The notes: generated from the letters alone by a model not told the origin. Positions 1-9,867 are shown, numbered from the stretch's first letter. The stretch: 64,000 nucleotides of DNA from Lapillicoccus jejuensis (GCF_006715055.1 NZ_VFMN01000001.1:3100001-3164000); one strand, 5' to 3'. Numbers and translations: made by a program.

Positions 1-608
1 AGCACCTGCACGCCCGGTTCCGCTTCGACGACGACGGCCCGGAGCTGCGCTTCGTCGACCAGCGCACCTTCGGCGGGATGCAGCTGGCCGAGCTGGTGGG
101 CGGTCCGGGCGACGACCCCGACGACGAGGTGCCGACGACGGTGGCGCACATCGCGCCGGACCCCTTCGGGGCGTCGTACGAGCAGGGGGCGGTGGTCGAG
201 CGGATGAAGCGGCGCGACAGCGCCGTCAAGCGGGTCCTGCTCGACCAGACCGTCGTCTCCGGGATCGGCAACATCTACGCCGACGAGTCGCTGTGGCGGG
301 CGCGGGTGCACGGCGAGCGCCCCGCCTCGTCCCTGACCCGGCCGACGCTGCACCGCATCCTCGACGCGGCGTACGAGGTGATGGAGGCCGCGCTGCAGCA
401 GGGCGGCACGAGCTTCGACGCGCTCTACGTCAACGTCAACGGGGCGTCGGGGTACTTCGACCGGTCGCTGCACGCCTACGGGCAGGAGGGTCGGCCGTGC
501 ACGCGGTGCGGCACGCCGATCCGGCGCGAGGCCTTCATGAACCGCTCGTCGTTCTCCTGCCCGCGCTGCCAGCCGCGCCCACGACGGCGGGTAGGGTCGC
601 CGACGTGA
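1..608 (+). CDS. mutM: Formamidopyrimidine-DNA glycosylase, C-terminal part
   Basis: Base-excision-repair glycosylase/AP lyase that removes oxidised purines such as 8-oxoguanine. About 202 codons are present; the catalytic N-terminal Pro-Glu lies upstream of the window. The frame is open from base 3. It shows the family stretch [10 protein letters not shown], the helix-two-turn-helix segment ([15 protein letters not shown]), and a complete C-terminal zinc finger CTRC...CPRC with the lesion-contacting region between the cysteine pairs. The TGA at 606-608 overlaps the GTG of the next gene, and a TAGGGT box for that gene lies inside the last codons. In many actinobacteria mutM sits beside smc; here smc is 20 kb away. 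Confidence 0.95.
   Translation, partial: HLHARFRFDDDGPELRFVDQRTFGGMQLAELVGGPGDDPDDEVPTTVAHIAPDPFGASYEQGAVVERMKRRDSAVKRVLLDQTVVSGIGNIYADESLWRARVHGERPASSLTRPTLHRILDAAYEVMEAALQQGGTSFDALYVNVNGASGYFDRSLHAYGQEGRPCTRCGTPIRREAFMNRSSFSCPRCQPRPRRRVGSPT
592..597 (+). promoter_or_regulatory. -10 box TAGGGT, leaderless promoter for the M3 peptidase gene
   Basis: TAGGGT fits TAnnnT and ends 7 bases before the GTG at 605, which places transcription start on or next to the start codon. The same arrangement recurs at several other genes here. No clear -35 is visible. It lies within the 3' end of mutM. Confidence 0.5.
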
Positions 609-2548
609 CGAGCACGCCCGCGCCCCTGGACCTGCCGACCCCCGACGAGGCCCGCGCGTGGCTCGACGAGCGGACCAACGTCCTGCTGGGCCGGGCGCGC
701 ACCCTCGTCGCCGACCTCAAGGCCGACCCGCCGTCGGAGCCGATGGCCGTGCTCGACCGGTGGAACGCCATCGGGCTCGCGCTGGGCAACATCGGCTCGA
801 TCGCGTCGCTGTTCTCCGAGGTGCACCCCCTCGAGGCCGTGCGCTCGCGCGCCGAGTCGGCCATGCAGGAGGCGCAGCGGCTCAGCACCGAGCTCGGTCT
901 CGACGCCGACCTGTACGCCGTCCTCGCGGGCGTGGACGCCTCGGCCCTGGACCCGCTGGCCGCGCGGCTGCTGGAGAAGGAGCTGCTGGACTTCCGCCGG
1001 GCCGGGGTCGACCGCGACGAGGAGACGCGGGAGCGGATCCGCGCGCTGTCGCAGGAGGCCGTGCTCGTCGGGCAGCAGTTCAGCAAGAACGTGCGCGACG
1101 ACGTGCGCACCGTCCAGGTGCGCCCCGAGCAGCTCGACGGGTTGCCCCAGGACTGGGTCGACGCGCACCCGGCCGGTGCCGACGGCCTCGTGACGCTGAC
1201 GACCGACTACCCCGACGTCGTCCCCTTCTCGACCTTCGGGCGCGACGCCGCCGTCCGGCGCGAGCTGCGCATCGCCTTCCTCAACCGCGGGTGGCCGCAG
1301 AACGACGCGCTGCTGCACCGGCTCTTCGAGATCCGGCACGAGCACGCCACGCTGCTGGGGTACGCCGACTGGGCGGCCTTCGACGCCGAGGTCAAGATGA
1401 TCAAGGAGGGGCCGGCCATCCCGGCCTTCATCGACAAGATCGCCGACGCCGCGCTCGAGTCCGGGCTGCGCGACCGCGAGATCCTGCTCGAGCGCATGCG
1501 CGAGGACGCGCCGGGCGCCGAGAGCATCGACGCGGCCGACCTCGCCTTCTACGCCGAGGCGGTGCGCCGCGAGCGGTTCGACGTCGACGCGCAGCAGGTG
1601 CGTCGGTACTTCGACTTCACCCGGGTCCGCCAGGGGCTGCTCGACGTCACCGGTCGGCTCTTCGGGCTCACCTACCGCCCCGCCGCCGACGCCGTCGTCT
1701 GGCACGAGGACGTCGTCGCGTACGACGTCCTGCTCGCCGACGACGAGGCCGCCGGCCCGCTCGGGCGGATCTTCCTCGACCTGCACCCGCGCGACGGGAA
1801 GTTCAAGCACGCCGCGCAGTTCGACCTCGCGCGCGGCGTCCGGGGGGCCGGCGACCTCGACCAGCTGCCCGAGGGCGCGCTGGTCTGCAACTTCCCCCGC
1901 GGGCTCATGGAGCACTCGGACGTCACCACGCTGTTCCACGAGTTCGGGCACCTGGTCCACCACGTCCTCGCCGGCCAGGGCCGCTGGGCGCGCTTCTCTG
2001 GCGTCGCGACCGAGTGGGACTTCGTCGAGGCCCCCAGCCAGATGCTCGAGGAGTGGGCCTGGGACGCCGACGTGCTGCAGACCTTCGCCGTCGACGCGGC
2101 GGGGGAGCGGATCCCGCGCGACCTCGTCGAGCGGATGCGCACCGCCGACGACTTCGGCAAGGGGTACCTGGCCCGGACGCAGATGTTCTACGCGGGGATG
2201 TCGTACTGGTTCCACGTCGACCGGCCGGAGGACCTCACCGCGGCGACCCAGCGGCTGCAGGAGCGCTACTCGCTCTTCCCCTACATCGAGGGCACCCACA
2301 TGCCCGCGAGCTTCGGCCACCTCGAGGGCTACTCGTCGGCGTACTACACCTACATGTGGTCGCTCGTCATCGCCAAGGACATGTTCAGCGCCTTCGACCG
2401 CGGTGACCTCTTCGCTCCCGACGTCGCGCGGGCCTACCGCGACAAGGTCCTCGCCCGTGGTGGTCAGGCCGACGCGGCCGACCTCGTCGCCGACTTCCTC
2501 GGCCGGCCCTACACCTTCGACGCCTACGCGGCCTGGCTGGCCGAGTAG
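605..2548 (+). CDS. M3 family zinc oligopeptidase
   Basis: Thimet-oligopeptidase-like metallopeptidase of 647 aa, expected to cleave short peptides in the cytosol. No signal peptide or membrane segment is seen. The zinc site is HEFGH at residues 445-449, followed by [12 protein letters not shown] from about residue 473, which carries the third zinc-ligand glutamate of the family. The length is normal for M3 enzymes (600-680 aa). The GTG start shares bases with the mutM stop (GTGA) and has a TAGGGT box just upstream, so it can be translated by coupling or from its own leaderless mRNA. A longer upstream frame is open but overlaps mutM and reads as non-protein sequence. Substrate specificity cannot be told from sequence. 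Confidence 0.92.
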   Translation: MTSTPAPLDLPTPDEARAWLDERTNVLLGRARTLVADLKADPPSEPMAVLDRWNAIGLALGNIGSIASLFSEVHPLEAVRSRAESAMQEAQRLSTELGLDADLYAVLAGVDASALDPLAARLLEKELLDFRRAGVDRDEETRERIRALSQEAVLVGQQFSKNVRDDVRTVQVRPEQLDGLPQDWVDAHPAGADGLVTLTTDYPDVVPFSTFGRDAAVRRELRIAFLNRGWPQNDALLHRLFEIRHEHATLLGYADWAAFDAEVKMIKEGPAIPAFIDKIADAALESGLRDREILLERMREDAPGAESIDAADLAFYAEAVRRERFDVDAQQVRRYFDFTRVRQGLLDVTGRLFGLTYRPAADAVVWHEDVVAYDVLLADDEAAGPLGRIFLDLHPRDGKFKHAAQFDLARGVRGAGDLDQLPEGALVCNFPRGLMEHSDVTTLFHEFGHLVHHVLAGQGRWARFSGVATEWDFVEAPSQMLEEWAWDADVLQTFAVDAAGERIPRDLVERMRTADDFGKGYLARTQMFYAGMSYWFHVDRPEDLTAATQRLQERYSLFPYIEGTHMPASFGHLEGYSSAYYTYMWSLVIAKDMFSAFDRGDLFAPDVARAYRDKVLARGGQADAADLVADFLGRPYTFDAYAAWLAE

Positions 2549-2596
2549 GCGGTTGACCCGACCACCGGACGGGCACGAGGGGAGCGTGATGACCTC

Positions 2597-4195
2597 ATGA
2601 CCGCCCAGGTGTGCGACGCCGTCGTCGTGGGGGCGGGGCCCAACGGCCTCGTCGCCGCCAACGCCCTGGCGGACGCCGGGTGGGACGTCGTCGTCCTCGA
2701 GGCCAACGACACCGTCGGCGGGGCCGTCCGCAGCGCCGAGGTGACCCGGCCGGGGTTCGTCACCGACCTGTTCAGCGCCTTCTACCCGCTGGCCGCCGCG
2801 TCCCCGGTCATCCGCGACCTCGACCTCGAGCGGCACGGGCTGGCCTGGGAGCGCTCGCCCGCGCCGCTCGCGCACGTGCTGGACGACGGCTTCTGCGCCG
2901 TCATCGAGGACCGGGCCGAGGACACCGCGGCCGGCCTGGAGGCCGAGGCGCCCGGGGACGGCGACGCCTGGCTCGAGCTCGTCCGGCAGTGGGACGCCGT
3001 CCGCGACGGCGTCCTCGACGCCCTCTTCACGCCGTTCCCCCCGGTGCGTCCGCTGGCCCGACTCGTGCGGGCGGCCGGGACCGGCGGCACCCTCGACCTC
3101 GTCCGGCTCGCCCTCACGCCCGTACGACGCCTCGGCACCGAGCGGTTCCGCGGGCAGGGCGGCCCGCTGCTGCTCACCGGGAACGCCATGCACAGCGACC
3201 TGCCGCCGGACGCGTCCGGCAGCGGCCTGTTCGGCTGGCTGCTGGCCATGCTCGCCCAGGACGTCGGCTTCCCCGTGCCCCGCGGCGGCGCGGGCGAGCT
3301 GACCCAGTCGCTGGCCCGGCGGGCCGAGTCGCTCGGGGCGCAGGTCCGCACGGGCACCCGGGTCACCCGGGTGACCGTCCGCGACGGACGGGCCCGCGGC
3401 GTCGTCTGCGCCGACGGCACGTCGGTCGTCGCCCGCCGCGCCGTCCTCACCGACGTCTCCGCCCCCGCCCTGTACGGCGACCTGCTCGAACCCGGGCACG
3501 TGCCGCCGTCGTACCGGCGGGCGCTCGAGCGCTTCGAGTGGGACGCCTCGACGATCAAGGTCAACTGGGCTCTGTCGCAACGGATCCCGTGGACGGCGCC
3601 GGGGGCGCGCGGCGCGGGGACGGTGCACCTCGGGGTCGACCTCGACGGCTTCGTCGACGTGTCGGCGGCGCTGACCACCGGGCGGGTGCCGCAGCGGCCC
3701 TTCATGCTGTTCGGCCAGATGGCGACCGCGGACGCGAGCCGCGCGCCGGAGGGCTGCGAGACGGCCTGGGCCTACACGCACGTCCCGCGGTCGCTGCCGT
3801 GGGACCGGTCGATGGTCGACGATCACGTCGAGCGGGTCCAGGACGCGGTCGAGCGGGTGGCCCCGGGGTTCGGGGCCACGGTGCTCGACCGGGTCGTGCA
3901 GGGGCCCGCCGACCTCGAGGAGTCCGACGCGAACCTGTCCTTCGGCGCGATCAACGGCGGCACCTCGGGGCTGCACCAGCAGTTCGTCTTCCGCCCGGCG
4001 CAGGGCCTCGGCCGCGCGGAGACGCCGATCCCCGGGCTGCTGCTGGCGAGCGCGTCGGCCCACCCCGGCGGCGGGGTCCACGGTGCGTGCGGCTGGAACG
4101 CCGCGCGCGCGGCCCTCGCCGACACCGGCCCCACGAGGCTCGTCCACCGCGCCCTCGTCAGGACCGCCTGGTCCCGCGTGCTGCCCCGCGACTGA
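2597..4195 (+). CDS. CrtI/phytoene-desaturase-like FAD-dependent oxidoreductase
   Basis: 532-aa NAD(P)/FAD-dependent oxidoreductase of the phytoene dehydrogenase superfamily. The N-terminus has the FAD-binding dinucleotide fold ([17 protein letters not shown], then an acidic residue ending beta-2). The C-terminus carries the family FAD motif [14 protein letters not shown]. No carotenoid genes (crtB, crtE) are near, so a desaturase role in carotenoid synthesis is not supported; related proteins next to ADH/SDR genes act on unknown, probably lipophilic, substrates. It starts 48 bases after the M3 gene with a GAGGGGAG stretch upstream and may be co-transcribed with it. It ends in a long bidirectional hairpin facing the SRPBCC gene. 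Confidence 0.85.
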   Translation: MTAQVCDAVVVGAGPNGLVAANALADAGWDVVVLEANDTVGGAVRSAEVTRPGFVTDLFSAFYPLAAASPVIRDLDLERHGLAWERSPAPLAHVLDDGFCAVIEDRAEDTAAGLEAEAPGDGDAWLELVRQWDAVRDGVLDALFTPFPPVRPLARLVRAAGTGGTLDLVRLALTPVRRLGTERFRGQGGPLLLTGNAMHSDLPPDASGSGLFGWLLAMLAQDVGFPVPRGGAGELTQSLARRAESLGAQVRTGTRVTRVTVRDGRARGVVCADGTSVVARRAVLTDVSAPALYGDLLEPGHVPPSYRRALERFEWDASTIKVNWALSQRIPWTAPGARGAGTVHLGVDLDGFVDVSAALTTGRVPQRPFMLFGQMATADASRAPEGCETAWAYTHVPRSLPWDRSMVDDHVERVQDAVERVAPGFGATVLDRVVQGPADLEESDANLSFGAINGGTSGLHQQFVFRPAQGLGRAETPIPGLLLASASAHPGGGVHGACGWNAARAALADTGPTRLVHRALVRTAWSRVLPRD

Positions 4196-4271
4196 CGACT
4201 TCTTGCTTCGGATGTGCCCGAACCCCTGTGGCGCGAGTCGGATTCGGGCACATCAGAAGCAAGGAGTCGTC
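4194..4271. terminator. Very long bidirectional hairpin between convergent genes
   Basis: Arms 4194-4222 and 4243-4271 pair over 29 bases with two mismatches around a 20-base loop. It lies exactly between the stops of the oxidoreductase (+) and SRPBCC (-) genes. There is no clear T-tract on either side. It shares an ATTCGGGC-type core with the hairpin at 28207-28278. Confidence 0.8.
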
Positions 4272-4285
4272 GTGGGGTCGGGTGC

Positions 4286-4843
4286 TCAGGCGTTCTCCGC
4301 GGTCTCGGGGCTGACGCCGCTCCAGCGGCCCTCGGCGAGGAGGGCGAGGCGGTACAGGGCCTCGCTGTTGCGCAGCGCGATGGGGGGCTGGCGGACGGCG
4401 ACGGGCACGACCTTGCCGGGACCGGAGGCGACATCCTCGACGATGCTGACCTGGGTGCGGTCGGCGCCGAGCGCCTCCAGCCGGACGACGACCTCGGCCT
4501 CGCCGGCGGGGCGGCCGCGGGCGATGAGCCGCAGGAGCTGCTGCGGCTCCGACTCGACGACCTGGGTCTCGTCGTCGAGGACGGCGGGCCACACCCCGAA
4601 GGAGTGGTGCAGCTTGGCGCCGACCGCGGGCCAGGAGTCCTCGACGTCGCGCATGCGCGAGGCGCCGACCACCCACGCCGTGTAGAGCCAGCCGTCGGCG
4701 AGGACCGCCCAGACCGCCTCGGGCGGGGCGTGGACGGTACGACGCACGACGTGACGCCCGTCGGACCGGTGGTCGACCGTCGTGCGGTGGGCGGCGCGGT
4801 GCGGTCCGCGCTCGGCGCCGGGCAGGGGAGCCACGCCGGTCAC
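4286..4843 (-). CDS. SRPBCC (START/Bet v1-like) family protein
   Basis: 185-aa protein of the SRPBCC superfamily, whose helix-grip fold binds hydrophobic ligands. Visible features: VVRRTVHAPPEAVWAVLADG (typical first strand and helix), GAKLHHSFGVWPAVLDDETQVV, a run of beta strands, and a C-terminal helix containing LRNSEALYRLALL. The GTG at 4843 overlaps the TGA of the upstream SDR gene (GTGA), which decides this start. It is the last gene of the operon ADH-SDR-SRPBCC and probably acts on, or carries, the same substrate class. The ligand is unknown. Confidence 0.82.
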   Translation of the reverse strand: MTGVAPLPGAERGPHRAAHRTTVDHRSDGRHVVRRTVHAPPEAVWAVLADGWLYTAWVVGASRMRDVEDSWPAVGAKLHHSFGVWPAVLDDETQVVESEPQQLLRLIARGRPAGEAEVVVRLEALGADRTQVSIVEDVASGPGKVVPVAVRQPPIALRNSEALYRLALLAEGRWSGVSPETAENA

Positions 4844-5886
4844 CGCCCCGCCGACACGCGCCGGGTGGCCCAGCGGACGGCCGCGGACGTGACGCCGGCC
4901 CCGAGGACGACCGCGGTCGCCGCGCGGGGCAGCCCGGCGGGGACGGCACGCCGTACGGGCTCGGGCAGGTCCAGCGGGACGCTGCCGAAGCCGCCGCTCG
5001 ACGCCTCCAGCAGGGGGCGCGGGCCGGTGACGTTGCCCGGGGTGGGCTCGGGCGCCGCCGCGCCGAAGCCGGTCCATCGCAGCAGCGGCCCGACGAGCAG
5101 GTCGAACACGGCGGGCATGGCGCGGAAGCCGAGCACGGTCACCGCGTTCGCCGGGCCGAGGTCGGCGTTCACGTCGCGCCGCGGGTGGTCCAGGCACCGG
5201 ACGACGGCCCGGGCCACCTTCGCGGCGGGGACGACGGGCGGCGGCGGCTTGCCGTGCCGCCCGACGTACGTGCCGGCGAGGTGGTAGATCGGGGTGTCGA
5301 CGCCGCCGGGGGAGACGAGGCTGACCTCGATACCGGGCGTCGAACGGGCCTCGAGCTGCAGGCACCGGACGAGACCGTGGACACCCCACTTGGCGGTGAC
5401 GTACGAGCTCATCAGCGGCGTCGCGATCTTGCCCAGCAGCGACCCGACGACGACGAGCGACCCCCGCTCGCGCGGGCCGAACTCGGCCAGCGCGCACCGG
5501 GCGACGTTCGCGGTGCCGATGAGCGTCGTCTGCAGGGCGCGGTCGTAGACGTCGGCCGGGACGTCGTCGAACCGCCCGTAGGCGAGCACCGCCGCGGCGT
5601 GGACCACCGCGTCGACCCGGCCGAGCTCGGCGCGGGCGGCGGCGAAGAGCGCCTCGACGGCGTCGCGGTCACCGACGTCGGTGGGGACGACGAGCACCCG
5701 GCCCGGTACGGTCCCGTCCGGCGTCGGACCGGTCGGGGTGGTGCCGGCGACGGCGGCCCGGAGCGCCTCCGGCGAGCGCGACGCGAGCACGACGTGGTCG
5801 CCCCGCGCCCGCAGCAGCGCGACGGTCTCCAGACCGATGCCGCTCGAGGCGCCGGTGACGACGACGACGCTGGGAGCGCGGCTCAC
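4840..5886 (-). CDS. SDR family oxidoreductase
   Basis: 348-aa short-chain dehydrogenase. Cofactor motif TGASSGIG near the N-terminus, the NAG-equivalent region (VVHAAAVLAYG), and the catalytic pair in YVTAK are all present. It is about 100 aa longer than a classical SDR; the extra C-terminal part is hydrophobic and arginine-rich and could contact the membrane. The GTG start overlaps the TGA of the upstream alcohol dehydrogenase gene, and its own TGA overlaps the GTG of SRPBCC. The tight coupling suggests successive steps on one substrate, with ADH and SDR handling alcohol/ketone interconversion. Substrate unknown. Confidence 0.87.
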   Translation of the reverse strand: MSRAPSVVVVTGASSGIGLETVALLRARGDHVVLASRSPEALRAAVAGTTPTGPTPDGTVPGRVLVVPTDVGDRDAVEALFAAARAELGRVDAVVHAAAVLAYGRFDDVPADVYDRALQTTLIGTANVARCALAEFGPRERGSLVVVGSLLGKIATPLMSSYVTAKWGVHGLVRCLQLEARSTPGIEVSLVSPGGVDTPIYHLAGTYVGRHGKPPPPVVPAAKVARAVVRCLDHPRRDVNADLGPANAVTVLGFRAMPAVFDLLVGPLLRWTGFGAAAPEPTPGNVTGPRPLLEASSGGFGSVPLDLPEPVRRAVPAGLPRAATAVVLGAGVTSAAVRWATRRVSAGR

Positions 5887-7067
5887 GGCTGCAGCACGAC
5901 CTTGACGCAGCCGTCGCTCTTGGCCTGGAACATCTCGTAGCCGTGAGCCGCCTCCGCGAGCGGCAGCACGTGCGTGGCCAGCGACTCCAGCCCGAGCGGG
6001 TCGGCGTCGTCGAGGACGTGCGGCATGATCTCGTCGGTCCACCGGCGGACGTGGCACTGGCCCATCCGCACCTGCAGGCCCCGGTCGAACATCTCCATGA
6101 GCGGCATCGGGTCGACCTCGCCCCCGTAGACACCGGAGATCGAGACGGTCCCGCCGCGGCGGCAGGCCTTGAAGGCGACGTCGAGGGCGGCCAGCCGGTC
6201 GATGGCCATCTTGTCGATGAGCGGCTGGGCGAGGGCGTCGGGCAGCAGCCCGACCGCGGTCTGCGCGGTCTTGGCCAGGCCGGAGCCGTGCGCCTCCATG
6301 CCGACCGCCTCGAGGACCCCGTCGGGACCGCGACCGCCGGTCATCTCCAGCAGCGCCTCGGTGACGTCGTCGACGGTGCGCAGGTCCAGGGTCTCGACGC
6401 CGTACGACGCCGCGAGGGCGAGCCGCTCGGGCACGAGGTCGACACCGATGACGCGCTCGGCGCCGAGCAGCGGGGCGATCCGGGTCGCGAGCTGGCCCAC
6501 CGGGCCGAGGCCGAGGACGGCGAGGGTCCCGCCCTTCGGCACGTCGGCGTAGGCGACGCCCTGCCAGGCGGTCGGCAGGATGTCGGACAGGTAGAGCACC
6601 CGCTGGTCGGGCAGGCCGTCGGGGACCTTGATCGGTCCGAAGTGCGCCTGCGGGACGCGCAGGTACTCGGCCTGACCGCCGGGGACGGCGCCGTAGAGCG
6701 AGGTGTAGCCGAACAGGGCGGCGCCCTTGCCCTGGTCGCGCACCTGGGTCGTCTCGCACTGGGCGAACAGGCCGCGGCTGCACATCCAGCAGGAGCCGCA
6801 GGAGATGTTGAACGGGACGACGACGCGGTCGCCGGGGGCGAGGTTGGTCACCTCGGGGCCGACCTCCTCGACGACGCCCATCGTCTCGTGGCCGAGGACG
6901 TCGCCGGGTGTGAGGTAGGGCCCGAGGACCTCGTACAGGTGCAGGTCGGACCCGCAGATCGCCGTGGACGTCACCTTGATGACCGCGTCCGTGGGGTCGA
7001 CGATCCGGGGGTCGGGGACCTCCTCGACCCGTACGTCGCGCTTGCCCTGCCAGGTCAGTGCCTTCAT
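5883..7067 (-). CDS. Zinc-dependent alcohol dehydrogenase (formaldehyde-dehydrogenase-like MDR)
   Basis: 394-aa medium-chain dehydrogenase. Catalytic zinc region ICGSDLHLY and GHETMGVVEEVG, structural zinc cysteines in ISCGSCWMCSRGLFAQC (C-x2-C-x2-C-x7-C), and the NAD(P) fold LAVLGLGPVGQLA are all visible. It resembles the glutathione-independent, formaldehyde-dehydrogenase-like branch, but the substrate cannot be assigned. The start chosen is ATG 7067 (MKALTWQGKRD), the usual N-terminus of this family, with GGAGG 12 bases upstream; an in-frame ATG at 7079 would add four residues. First gene of the coupled ADH-SDR-SRPBCC operon. Confidence 0.88.
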   Translation of the reverse strand: MKALTWQGKRDVRVEEVPDPRIVDPTDAVIKVTSTAICGSDLHLYEVLGPYLTPGDVLGHETMGVVEEVGPEVTNLAPGDRVVVPFNISCGSCWMCSRGLFAQCETTQVRDQGKGAALFGYTSLYGAVPGGQAEYLRVPQAHFGPIKVPDGLPDQRVLYLSDILPTAWQGVAYADVPKGGTLAVLGLGPVGQLATRIAPLLGAERVIGVDLVPERLALAASYGVETLDLRTVDDVTEALLEMTGGRGPDGVLEAVGMEAHGSGLAKTAQTAVGLLPDALAQPLIDKMAIDRLAALDVAFKACRRGGTVSISGVYGGEVDPMPLMEMFDRGLQVRMGQCHVRRWTDEIMPHVLDDADPLGLESLATHVLPLAEAAHGYEMFQAKSDGCVKVVLQP

Positions 7068-7119
7068 GGGTGCTCGCATCCTCCGCTTCGTGGGCTGAGG
7101 AGGCGTCCTACCCACGTCG

Positions 7120-7136
7120 CCCGGGGCTCACCCGGG
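7120..7136 (-). terminator. Short GC hairpin after the acyltransferase gene
   Basis: CCCGGG arms at 7120-7125 and 7131-7136 with loop GCTCA, just beyond the acyltransferase stop and upstream of the ADH start. It is short and has no T-tract, so read-through into ADH is possible. Confidence 0.35.
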
Positions 7137-7147
7137 GGCGGTGGCTC

Positions 7148-9229
7148 TCAGAAGGCGGGCAGGTCGGGGAGGGTGACCTTCGTGCCGGTGTGCTGCTCGC
7201 TGAGCTGCGCGAGCGCCGCGCGGACCGTCTTGGCGAACAGGTGCGCACCCGTGATCGTCGGGTGGATGCCGTCGGACTGCAGCAGCTCGGGGTGCGGCGC
7301 GATGGCGGCGTTCCAGTCGGCGACGACGACGTTGGACCGGCCCTGGGCGAGCCGGCGGATCGTCGCGTTGGCGTCGTCGATCCAGGACGCCTTGCCGAAG
7401 ATCGTCACGAGGACGACCATCCGGTCCGGCCCGACGAGGTCGAGGACGCGGCGGGCGGTCGCCTCGTCGACGCCGGCGTTGGTGCCGAAGTCGAGGACGA
7501 CCGCGCGGCGCAGGTCGCCGGAGTGGGCCTGCACCTGGGCCAGGCCGTCCGACCACCGCCGGTTGGACTTCGCGTCGGACCGGATGCCCGGGAAGTAGTA
7601 CTGGAGCGCGTGGATGCTGCCGACGACGATGCTGTCGCCGAAGACGTCCATCTGCCCGCCGGACGGCATGGCCCAGCGGGCGGCCTCGGCGGCGGACGGC
7701 GCCTTCGCGGTGGTGGTGGGTGCCGGGGCGGTGGTGGACGGGGCCGACGCGGTGGCGCTCGGCGTCCGCGCCGGGGCGGTGTACCCCGGCATCCCCGGGG
7801 TCGCGCCGGGGGTGGACACCGGCGTCGGGTCGCCCGCGGCCGCGGCCGCGTTGGCGTCGAGCATCGCCTCGGTGCTCGTGCGCCGGGGGGCGGTCGCGAC
7901 GACGGCGACGGTGAGCAGGAGCAGCAGCACGGTCGTGCCGGCGACCACGCGGGGCAGCCGGCCGAAGGGGGAGAGGACCGCCCGCAGGACCATCGCCGCG
8001 CAGGCGCGGAAGCCCCACACCCGCACCGGCGCCTCGACGAAGCGGTAGGACAGGTCGGCGCAGGCGAGGGTGACGAGCACGACCCACACGCGGGTGAGGA
8101 CGTACGCCGTCGTGCCGCGGGCGGCGGGTTCGTCGAGGCCGACCATGACGGCGACCGGCCAGTGCCACAGGTAGATGCCGTACGAGCGACGCCCGACCCA
8201 GCCGAGCACCGGCGCGTCCATGACGGTGCGCCAGCGCGACCGGCCGCTGCCCGGGGTCGGCAGCAGCCCGGCGACGAGCACCGTGGTGGCGAGTGACGCC
8301 AGCGCGATGCCGCCCCGGAAGGGCGCCGACCCGTCCTCGCCGCAGCGCCACACGAGCAGGCCCAGGACGGCGCCGGCGGCCACCAGCGCGGGCCGACGGG
8401 CCGCCTCCCACCGGGGCGCGCCGAGCGGGCCGTGGCCGGGGGCGGCGTACGCGAAGGCGAGGGCGGCGCCGAGCATGAGCCCGACGAGGTGCGTGTCGGT
8501 GCCGTAGTAGACGCGGGTCGCGTCCTGGCCGGGCACGACGAGCAGCGCCATGAGGGCGGCCGAGGCCACCCCGATCCCCGCCGCCGTCGCCACCCGGGGC
8601 CGGGTCCGTGTCGTCAGGGTCAGCAGCGCCAGGACCGCCAGCGGCCACAGCAGGTAGAACTGCTCCTCGACCGCCAGCGACCAGGTGTTGACGAAGAGCT
8701 GCGGTGCGGTCTGGTCGAAGTAGCTGGCGCCGGCGGTGATCTCGACCCAGTTCGTCGTGAAGGTCAGGGCGCCCGCGATCGAGCGACCGACGTGGACGAG
8801 CAGGTCGGGGTGCACGACGCGCGCCACGAGCGTGGCGACGACGATCACGACGACGAGAGCGGGCAGCAGCCGGCGCGCCCGGCGGACGTAGAAGCGGCCG
8901 AGCCGGACGGTCGCCCGCCCGCCTCCCGCGCGGGCCTGCTCGGCCTCGCGCACGAGCAGGGTGGTGATGAGGAACCCGGAGACGACGAAGAACACGTCGA
9001 CGCCGAGGAACCCGCCCGGGAGCCACCCGGGGTCGAGGTGGTAGGTGACGACGGCGGCGATGGCGAGGGCGCGCAGGCCGTCGAGCCCTCCGAGGTGGGG
9101 GGCCCGAGCCGGCCCCGTCGTGGGCGACGCCGTCGTGTCGTGCCGCGGACCACCCGTGCGCACCGCGCGGGGCTCGACCCGCACCGGTCCGGCGGGCCCC
9201 GGGCCCGCGCTGCGCTCGTACGTCGACAC
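7148..9229 (-). CDS. OafA-type membrane acyltransferase with C-terminal SGNH domain
   Basis: 693-aa fusion of an acyltransferase-3 integral membrane domain (about residues 45-410, roughly ten membrane segments) and an extracytoplasmic SGNH-hydrolase-like domain. AT3 hallmarks: GLDGLRALAIAAVVTYH and FLGVDVFFVVSGFLIT. The SGNH part shows the GDS motif (MDVFGDSIVV) and a terminal SDGIHPT block with the catalytic Asp-His pair. A Pro/Ala/Thr-rich linker joins the halves. Proteins of this layout O-acetylate cell-surface glycans or peptidoglycan; the target here is unknown. The GTG start has GGAGG four bases upstream. It is divergent from acyP. Confidence 0.9.
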   Translation of the reverse strand: MSTYERSAGPGPAGPVRVEPRAVRTGGPRHDTTASPTTGPARAPHLGGLDGLRALAIAAVVTYHLDPGWLPGGFLGVDVFFVVSGFLITTLLVREAEQARAGGGRATVRLGRFYVRRARRLLPALVVVIVVATLVARVVHPDLLVHVGRSIAGALTFTTNWVEITAGASYFDQTAPQLFVNTWSLAVEEQFYLLWPLAVLALLTLTTRTRPRVATAAGIGVASAALMALLVVPGQDATRVYYGTDTHLVGLMLGAALAFAYAAPGHGPLGAPRWEAARRPALVAAGAVLGLLVWRCGEDGSAPFRGGIALASLATTVLVAGLLPTPGSGRSRWRTVMDAPVLGWVGRRSYGIYLWHWPVAVMVGLDEPAARGTTAYVLTRVWVVLVTLACADLSYRFVEAPVRVWGFRACAAMVLRAVLSPFGRLPRVVAGTTVLLLLLTVAVVATAPRRTSTEAMLDANAAAAAGDPTPVSTPGATPGMPGYTAPARTPSATASAPSTTAPAPTTTAKAPSAAEAARWAMPSGGQMDVFGDSIVVGSIHALQYYFPGIRSDAKSNRRWSDGLAQVQAHSGDLRRAVVLDFGTNAGVDEATARRVLDLVGPDRMVVLVTIFGKASWIDDANATIRRLAQGRSNVVVADWNAAIAPHPELLQSDGIHPTITGAHLFAKTVRAALAQLSEQHTGTKVTLPDLPAF

Positions 9230-9288
9230 CCGTCCTCCGACCGTCCCCGGGCCGGTGCTTCGGCCCGCTCCGCCTGCTGTCCCGACCG

Positions 9289-9294
9289 ACGATA
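9289..9294 (-). promoter_or_regulatory. Possible -10 box TATCGT for the acyltransferase gene
   Basis: TATCGT on the minus strand fits TAnnnT and would give a leader of about 50 bases before the GTG at 9229. No -35 is recognisable. Confidence 0.3.
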
Positions 9295-9338
9295 GGGACC
9301 GGCACCGACAGGCCCGGGGAGGCTCGCGGGCGTCGGGT

Positions 9339-9344
9339 TAGGGT
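9339..9344 (+). promoter_or_regulatory. -10 box TAGGGT, leaderless promoter for acyP
   Basis: TAGGGT ends eight bases before the ATG at 9352, so transcription should begin at or one base before the start codon. No Shine-Dalgarno sequence is present, in agreement with a leaderless mRNA. Confidence 0.55.
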
Positions 9345-9351
9345 CCTCGTC

Positions 9352-9657
9352 ATGGACCGGGGCACCGACCGTCCCGCGGAGCGCGCGACCGTCTTCGTCC
9401 GGGGTGCCGTGCAGGGCGTCGGCTTCCGCTGGTGGACCCGCTCGCGCGCCCTCGAGCTGGGGCTCGTCGGGCACGCCCGCAACCTCCCCGACGGCCGGGT
9501 CGAGGTGGTCGCCCAGGGCGACGGGGCCGCGGTGGACCGTCTCGTCGTGCTGCTGGAGGAGGACCCCAGCACGACCGCTCGCCCGGGGCGGGTCGACGCC
9601 GTCGTCGCGCAGTGGGCGGCCCCGCGGCCGGGTGTGGACGGCTTCGTGGAGAAGTGA
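9352..9657 (+). CDS. acyP: Acylphosphatase
   Basis: 101-aa cytosolic acylphosphatase, which hydrolyses acyl phosphates such as acetyl phosphate or 1,3-bisphosphoglycerate. The signature VFVRGAVQGVGFRWWTRSRA contains the phosphate-binding loop and the catalytic arginine (GVGFR), and HARNLPDGRVEVVAQG carries the catalytic asparagine. Length and strand order are normal. It is a single gene with its own leaderless promoter; acyP often sits between mutM and smc in actinobacteria, so this may be a remnant of that order. Confidence 0.93.
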   Translation: MDRGTDRPAERATVFVRGAVQGVGFRWWTRSRALELGLVGHARNLPDGRVEVVAQGDGAAVDRLVVLLEEDPSTTARPGRVDAVVAQWAAPRPGVDGFVEK

Positions 9658-9732
9658 CCGCGGGGCCTCCCCCCGAGGGGTGAACGCCCGGCGACGGGTT
9701 CGTGACGTCGGGGTCGACCCGGGCCCCCGGGG

Positions 9733-9760
9733 TTGGCACTGTCGGTGGTCTGGGTAAGGC
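9733..9760 (+). promoter_or_regulatory. Possible promoter of the egt operon
   Basis: TTGGCA at 9733-9738 (five of six bases of the -35 consensus), a 16-base spacer and TAAGGC at 9755-9760. It would give a leader of about 100 bases before egtA. The -10 match is weak. Confidence 0.3.
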
Positions 9761-9867
9761 TGGGACCCAGCACCACCGCAGCACCGAGGACGGCCCGGCC
9801 CGGGCCGCCCCACGCCGACCCGCGGTCCTCCTTCAGGACCGGTCCGGACCTGGAAGGGGCGTCACCC

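Noticed and set aside
2597-4195. Carotenoid biosynthesis cluster
   Set aside because: The oxidoreductase is CrtI-like, but crtB, crtE or cyclase genes are missing.
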